Translations under genes and position numbers: made by a program
Shown: piece after piece, positions 63,606 to 64,000 of the stretch
Layout of the letters: the number at the start of each line of letters is the position of its first letter
Numbering within the stretch: the stretch's first letter is position 1
The notes under the pieces: generated by a model
Database searches by the model: none
Told to the model about the DNA's origin: nothing
The model's input: only the letters and a program-made list of their open reading frames with translations
From: Methylocapsa aurea
Lineage (GTDB): Bacteria; Pseudomonadota; Alphaproteobacteria; Rhizobiales; Beijerinckiaceae
Length of the DNA: 64,000 bases
Reading direction: 5' to 3'
Assembly: GCF_000746085.1 (NCBI RefSeq)
Contig: NZ_JQKO01000005.1
Coordinates: 62,001 to 126,000 of the forward strand

Positions 63606-64000
63606 ATGCTTTCCCGTACAGCCGACCATTTATTCTGGCTTGCGCGCTACGTGGAGCGCGCCGATTTCCTTGCCCGCATTGTAGAGGCGACGCAAAGGCT
63701 CGCCGCATTGCCGATGAGCTATTCGGGAACCGGCACCGAATGGGAAAGCGCTCTTGAATCCTCTGGCGCCGCCGACGGGTTCCACGCGACCCGCGCCGCC
63801 GCCGAAGAGGCCAGCGTCGTCGAATATCTCACCTTCGCGCCCGATAACCCTTCATCGATCCGCAATTGCATCGAATTCGCCCGCGCCAATGCGCGCGCGG
63901 TGCGCACCGCCTTGACGGTCGAGATTTGGGAAGCGATCAACAGCGCCTGGATCGAACTCAAGCGGTATGAAAACAGCAATATCGCGCGCGGCCGCTATGA
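63606..64000 (+). CDS. alpha-E domain protein (DUF403-type), truncated by window end
   Basis: The first 131 residues (MLSRTADHLFWLARYVERAD onwards) match the alpha-E helical family that accompanies the ATP-grasp gene. The frame is open to the last base. In related genomes the following genes are usually a transglutaminase-like protease and a proteasome-related (Anbu-type) peptidase; they would lie beyond the window. Confidence 0.92.
   Translation, partial: MLSRTADHLFWLARYVERADFLARIVEATQRLAALPMSYSGTGTEWESALESSGAADGFHATRAAAEEASVVEYLTFAPDNPSSIRNCIEFARANARAVRTALTVEIWEAINSAWIELKRYENSNIARGRY

Overview
The window is high-GC DNA from an alphaproteobacterium, most likely of the Rhizobiales/Hyphomicrobiales (Beijerinckiaceae- or Methylocystaceae-like). 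Supporting signs are metK followed by trmB, a candidate Irr iron-control box before bfd/bfr, a glnK-amtB pair, a MatB-type malonyl-CoA ligase and many copies of a rhizobial-style hairpin repeat. Assignment below order is inference.

Layout: 1-8.5 kb holds metK (partial), trmB, a small membrane protein, a membrane glycosyltransferase, a lone GHKL-ATPase/PD-(D/E)XK fusion with different base composition, trmD-rimM and tRNA-Val(GAC). 8.7-23.2 kb is an envelope/secretion island. A periplasmic caspase-like protein carrying 13 cysteine-paired repeats stands divergent to an operon tagH-tssL-tssM-tagF-pppA-ppkA. These are the inner-membrane and threonine-phosphorylation parts of a type VI secretion system without any sheath, tube, baseplate or ClpV gene. 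Unrelated genes flank the island on both sides.

23.2-35.4 kb is mostly housekeeping: matB, bfd, bfr, pgi, amtB, glnK, tesB, an EF-G-like GTPase and a YidB-like protein. 35.6-43 kb is tyrosine/homogentisate catabolism: hppD separately, then hmgA-fahA-maiA-atoE as a probable operon, with an alpha/beta hydrolase of foreign appearance between. 43-46.4 kb holds poorly known proteins and a gene-poor stretch. 46.6-54.1 kb is a hydrogenase-4-like operon (XRE regulator, hyfB, C, E, F, G, I) whose large subunit lacks the NiFe cysteines, so it is probably an energy-converting hydrogenase-related (Ehr) complex rather than a hydrogenase. A second caspase-fold protein follows convergently; it has lost both catalytic residues and ends in a Gln-rich repeat tail. 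The remainder is cspA, deoA-cdd, a coiled-coil membrane protein, a fasciclin protein, and the start of an ATP-grasp/alpha-E peptide-ligase operon cut by the window end.

A family of 45-58 nt hairpin elements recurs in intergenic DNA, often at gene ends, with compensated stem changes between copies. Start codons were moved inward from the longest reading frame where a ribosome-binding site, signal peptide or family length favoured it. All family assignments come from reading motifs by eye; no database search was run.
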